From Bacteroides muris (ex Afrizal et al. 2022) (lineage in GTDB: Bacteria; Bacteroidota; Bacteroidia; Bacteroidales; Bacteroidaceae), in assembly GCF_004793475.1 (NCBI RefSeq), contig NZ_SRYZ01000023.1:1-60757 (forward strand): a stretch of 60,757 bases of DNA, in the 5' to 3' direction. Positions 57,877 through 60,757 of the stretch are shown piece by piece. Within the stretch, counting starts at the first letter, position 1, and every line of letters starts with the position of its first letter. The notes beneath the pieces were generated by a model. The model searched no databases. It was given only the letters and a program-made list of their open reading frames with translations, and was not told where the DNA came from. The position numbers and the translations under genes were made by a program.

Positions 57877-59238
57877 ATGATACTGATAATAGACGATGAT
57901 AGTGCTGTGCGCTCTTCCCTCAGCTTTATGCTGAAGCGTGCCGGATATGAGGTGAGGACGGCTCCGGGTCCTCGCGAAGCTATGGATACGGTTCGAACCG
58001 AAGCTCCCGCATTAATTCTGATGGATATGAACTTTACTCTTTCCACCACCGGAGAAGAGGGACTCACCTTATTGAAGCAGGTAAAGGTGTTTCGTCCCGA
58101 TGTGCCCGTTATTCTGATGACGGCATGGGGAAGTATCCAGCTTGCCGTGCAGGGGATGCAGGCCGGTGCATTCGATTTCATAACCAAGCCTTGGAACAAT
58201 GCTGCGCTTTTGCAACGCATCGAAACCGCCCTTGAGCTTACGGCCGCCCCGAAAGAGGTGCCGGAAGAACAGACTACCGCATTGAATCGCCACCATATTA
58301 TAGGCAAGTCCAAAGGACTGATGGAAGTGTTGAATACAGTAGCCCGCATAGCCCGTACCAATGCCTCGGTGTTGATTACGGGTGAAAGCGGAACGGGCAA
58401 GGAACTGATTGCCGAAGCCATTCATATCAACAGTCAACGTGTGAAGCAGCCTTTTGTCAAGGTGAACCTCGGCGGTATCTCGCAGAGCTTGTTCGAGAGC
58501 GAGATGTTCGGTCATAAGAAAGGAGCGTTTACCGATGCCAGTGCCGACCGCATAGGGCGTTTTGAAATGGCAAATAAAGGTACCATCTTCCTCGACGAGA
58601 TTGGTGACCTCGACCCTTCCTGCCAGGTGAAATTGCTGCGCGTGCTTCAAGACCAGACATTCGAAGTACTGGGTGACAGCCGTCCCCGCAAAGTCGATGT
58701 ACGCGTTGTGTCCGCCACTAATGCAGACCTCCGCAAGATGGTGTCCGAACGTACTTTCCGTGAAGACCTTTTTTACCGTATCAACCTGATTACCGTAAAA
58801 CTGCCTTCCCTGCGGGAGCGCCGTGAAGATATTCCTTTGCTGGCACGCCACTTTGCCGACCGCCAGGCAGAGGTGAACGGCTTGCCGCGTACGGATTTCT
58901 CGGCCGATGCTCTGAATTTCCTTTCCCGTCTGCCTTATCCGGGCAACATTCGTGAGTTGAAGAATCTGGTGGAGCGTACCATTCTGGTCAGCGGCAAGCC
59001 GGTGCTGGATGCCATGGATTTCGATGCCCAATATCTGCGCTACAACGAGTCGGCCAAAGCTGCCGAAGGTACTTCTTTTGCTGGTATGACCTTGGATGAA
59101 ATAGAACGGCAGACTATTTTGCAGGCTTTGGAACAGCATAAAGGGAATCTCAGCCAGGTGGCAGTGTCGTTGGGCATCAGCCGCGCTGCGCTTTATAGGC
59201 GTCTGGAGAAATATAATATTCAGTTGCCGTGCGCATAA
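57877..59238 (+). CDS. Sigma-54-dependent response regulator (NtrC family)
   Basis: 453 residues. Receiver (1-120; Asp6/Asp7, phospho-acceptor Asp50, Lys104), AAA+ domain (about 140-370) with Walker A GESGTGKE (169-176), sigma-54 contact loop GAFTDA (216-221; most relatives have GAFTGA) and Walker B FLDEIGD, and a Fis-type HTH (about 405-450, GNLSQVAVSLGISRAALYRRL). It should activate sigma-54 promoters such as that at 56207. The last codons overlap the kinase gene by 10 bases. Confidence 0.95.
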   Translation: MILIIDDDSAVRSSLSFMLKRAGYEVRTAPGPREAMDTVRTEAPALILMDMNFTLSTTGEEGLTLLKQVKVFRPDVPVILMTAWGSIQLAVQGMQAGAFDFITKPWNNAALLQRIETALELTAAPKEVPEEQTTALNRHHIIGKSKGLMEVLNTVARIARTNASVLITGESGTGKELIAEAIHINSQRVKQPFVKVNLGGISQSLFESEMFGHKKGAFTDASADRIGRFEMANKGTIFLDEIGDLDPSCQVKLLRVLQDQTFEVLGDSRPRKVDVRVVSATNADLRKMVSERTFREDLFYRINLITVKLPSLRERREDIPLLARHFADRQAEVNGLPRTDFSADALNFLSRLPYPGNIRELKNLVERTILVSGKPVLDAMDFDAQYLRYNESAKAAEGTSFAGMTLDEIERQTILQALEQHKGNLSQVAVSLGISRAALYRRLEKYNIQLPCA

Positions 59239-60542
59239 AATTCTTCTTCTTCATACTCGTCCTTTTTCTGCTTGGTCTGGGCGGAATGCTGGTATATCTG
59301 CTGAGTGGAAGGTCGTCTTTGTACCTATACGTGTTGGAGGGGCTCATCGGGTTTATCCTTATTTATCTGATAGTATTCTATAATAAGATAGTGAAGCCGA
59401 TGAATACCATCGGCAGCGGTATGGAGCTGCTGCGCGAGCAGGATTTCAGTAGCCGTCTCAGTCAGGTAGGGCAGTACGAGGCCGATCGTATTGTAAATAT
59501 CTTTAATCGGATGATGGAGCAACTCAAGAATGAACGGTTGCGCATGCGTGAGCAGAATCACTTCTTGGATTTGCTGATTCAGGCATCTCCAATGGGGGTT
59601 ATTATCCTGACAATGGACGATGAAGTGTCGCAACTGAATCCGATGGCGGTAAAGATGCTCGGTGTCCGTATGGAGGAGGCGCTGGCAAAGCGGCTGGATC
59701 AGATGGACTCCCCGTTGGCTGCCGAACTTTCGGCTATTCCCAAAGACGAGACGGCAGTGCTCCGTCTCAATGATGCGAATATTTATAAATGCACCCATTC
59801 TACTTTTATTGACAGAGGGTTCAAACATCCTTTTTTCTTGATAGAGCGTATGACGGAAGAGGTGATGCGTGCCGAGAAGCGCGCCTATGAAAAGGTAATC
59901 CGCATGATAGCTCATGAAGTGAACAATACTACTGCGGGCATCACTTCCACACTCGATACAGTGGAGCAGGCACTTTCTACTGAGGATGATATGGAGGACA
60001 TCTGCGACGTGATGCGCGTCTGTACGGAGCGTTGTTTCTCAATGAGCCGTTTCATTACCCGTTTTGCCAATGTGGTAAAGATACCTGAACCTTCTCTGGT
60101 GCCTGTCCGACTGAATGAGTTGGTGGCCATGTGCAAGCGTTTCATGGAAGGAATGTGCAATGACCGCAATATAGAACTACATCTGGAATGCGATCCCGAG
60201 GTGGGAATGGTGCGTATGGATGCTTCTCTTTTGGAACAAGTACTTGTGAATATCATCAAGAATGCTGCCGAAAGTATAGAGGGGGATACCGGAGAAAATG
60301 GAAAACAAGGTGAGATAATAGTAAGGACCGCTGCCCCCGCTTCTGTTGAAGTCGTTGACAATGGTCCGGGGATAAGTAAAGAGACCGAAGCTAAACTTTT
60401 CAGCCCCTTCTTTTCCACCAAACCGAACGGGCAGGGAATCGGCCTGGTGTTTATCCGGGAAGTTTTGAGCCGTCATGGTTGCACGTTCTCTCTGCGTACC
60501 TGCAACGATGGATTGACCCGCTTCCGTATACTGTTTCCTTAG
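59229..60542 (+). CDS. Sensor histidine kinase with HAMP and PAS, partner of the NtrC-type regulator
   Basis: 437 residues, start codon GTG at 59229 inside the end of the regulator gene. Two membrane helices near the N-terminus (about 5-26 and 32-51) with almost no periplasmic loop, HAMP (about 52-105), PAS-like (about 110-200), phospho-acceptor His229 (MIAHEVNN) and HATPase with NIIKNAAESI, DNGPGI and GQGIGLVF. The short loop suggests that it senses in the membrane or the cytoplasm. Confidence 0.93.
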   Translation: MRIKFFFFILVLFLLGLGGMLVYLLSGRSSLYLYVLEGLIGFILIYLIVFYNKIVKPMNTIGSGMELLREQDFSSRLSQVGQYEADRIVNIFNRMMEQLKNERLRMREQNHFLDLLIQASPMGVIILTMDDEVSQLNPMAVKMLGVRMEEALAKRLDQMDSPLAAELSAIPKDETAVLRLNDANIYKCTHSTFIDRGFKHPFFLIERMTEEVMRAEKRAYEKVIRMIAHEVNNTTAGITSTLDTVEQALSTEDDMEDICDVMRVCTERCFSMSRFITRFANVVKIPEPSLVPVRLNELVAMCKRFMEGMCNDRNIELHLECDPEVGMVRMDASLLEQVLVNIIKNAAESIEGDTGENGKQGEIIVRTAAPASVEVVDNGPGISKETEAKLFSPFFSTKPNGQGIGLVFIREVLSRHGCTFSLRTCNDGLTRFRILFP

Positions 60543-60757
60543 TTCGTTAGGAAGCCGGTCACTTTCTCCACTCCTTTGCATACTCGTCCGATATCCTTTT
60601 AATGCCTTTTTCGGGGGATTGCCGCGCCCTGCATTCATCATGATACGGGCGGCTTTCTTCCTAAAAGTTTTGTATCCATAAGTTCAAGCTTAGGTTTGTT
60701 ATTACTACTGGTGCGATAAAAATCGCGTTCGTTTAGAAATCATCAAATAAAGAGAGT
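60543..60757. other. Region after the kinase gene, nothing recognised
   Basis: No gene, RNA or clear terminator is seen in these 215 bases. A downstream gene would lie outside the window. Confidence 0.4.

Overview
The window looks like a chromosomal segment of a gut Bacteroides. Evidence: many promoters of the Bacteroides type (TAnnTTTG near -7, sometimes TTG/TTTG about 19 bases upstream), a SusC/SusD locus, BACON-domain lipoproteins, GH97 and SusA-like GH13 enzymes, a succinate-propionate (methylmalonyl-CoA) cluster, and several families typical of Bacteroidales. The regulator-SusC-SusD-SGBP-GH16-GH158-GH3 order matches, from memory, the beta(1,3)-glucan locus of Bacteroides uniformis. The predicted catalytic residues of the GH158 protein fall at E137 and E220. 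A B. uniformis-like strain is therefore the best guess; no search was run.

Layout. (1) 1-6540: one end of an integrative mobilizable element of the NBU1/Tn4555 kind. Reading leftwards it carries a tyrosine integrase, a 502-residue protein with internally repeated domains, an unknown protein, two small HTH proteins, a RepA-like ATPase and a primase cut short at the window edge. It abuts the 3' end of mnmE. (2) 8100-9560: a graveyard with a decayed IS110-type transposase and a histidine-kinase remnant. (3) 9611-19272: housekeeping and envelope genes: nucleoside phosphorylase, NfeD-FloA, TtcA, and a leftward cluster DUF4199-GT2-DUF6452-DUF6048-MntP-ApbE. (4) 19381-19650: an SRP RNA-tRNA-Thr transcription unit with its own promoter and terminator. 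(5) 19775-34660: a palindromic repeat array, then a membrane-spanning propeller/LuxR regulator and a complete beta-glucan utilization locus. (6) 34732-51189: eno, a Qnr-like pentapeptide-repeat protein, crcB, a second palindromic array, GH97, a PurF homologue without the usual N-terminal cysteine, pepT, gcvT, rpmE2, a phosphodiesterase-like protein, fba, a SusA-like amylase and a TPR protein. (7) 51358-55967: a sodium-pumping methylmalonyl-CoA decarboxylase operon with the epimerase. (8) 56138-60542: a sigma-54 module with two candidate enhancer sites, a GG-N10-GC promoter, a TolC-like protein, an NtrC-type activator and its kinase.

How it fits together. The locus at 20-34.6 kb would sense beta-glucan products in the periplasm, then cut, bind, import and finish them to glucose. 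Glycolysis (eno, fba) and the succinate-propionate branch (mmd operon, mce) are represented in the same window. The most unusual non-coding signals are two 21-22 bp palindromic tandem arrays in intergenic DNA (19775-19911 and 37459-37521), three ACGTATT copies phased by 11 and 22 bp ahead of susC, phased GGGGACA copies beside the integrase, and the sigma-54 promoter with paired upstream sites.
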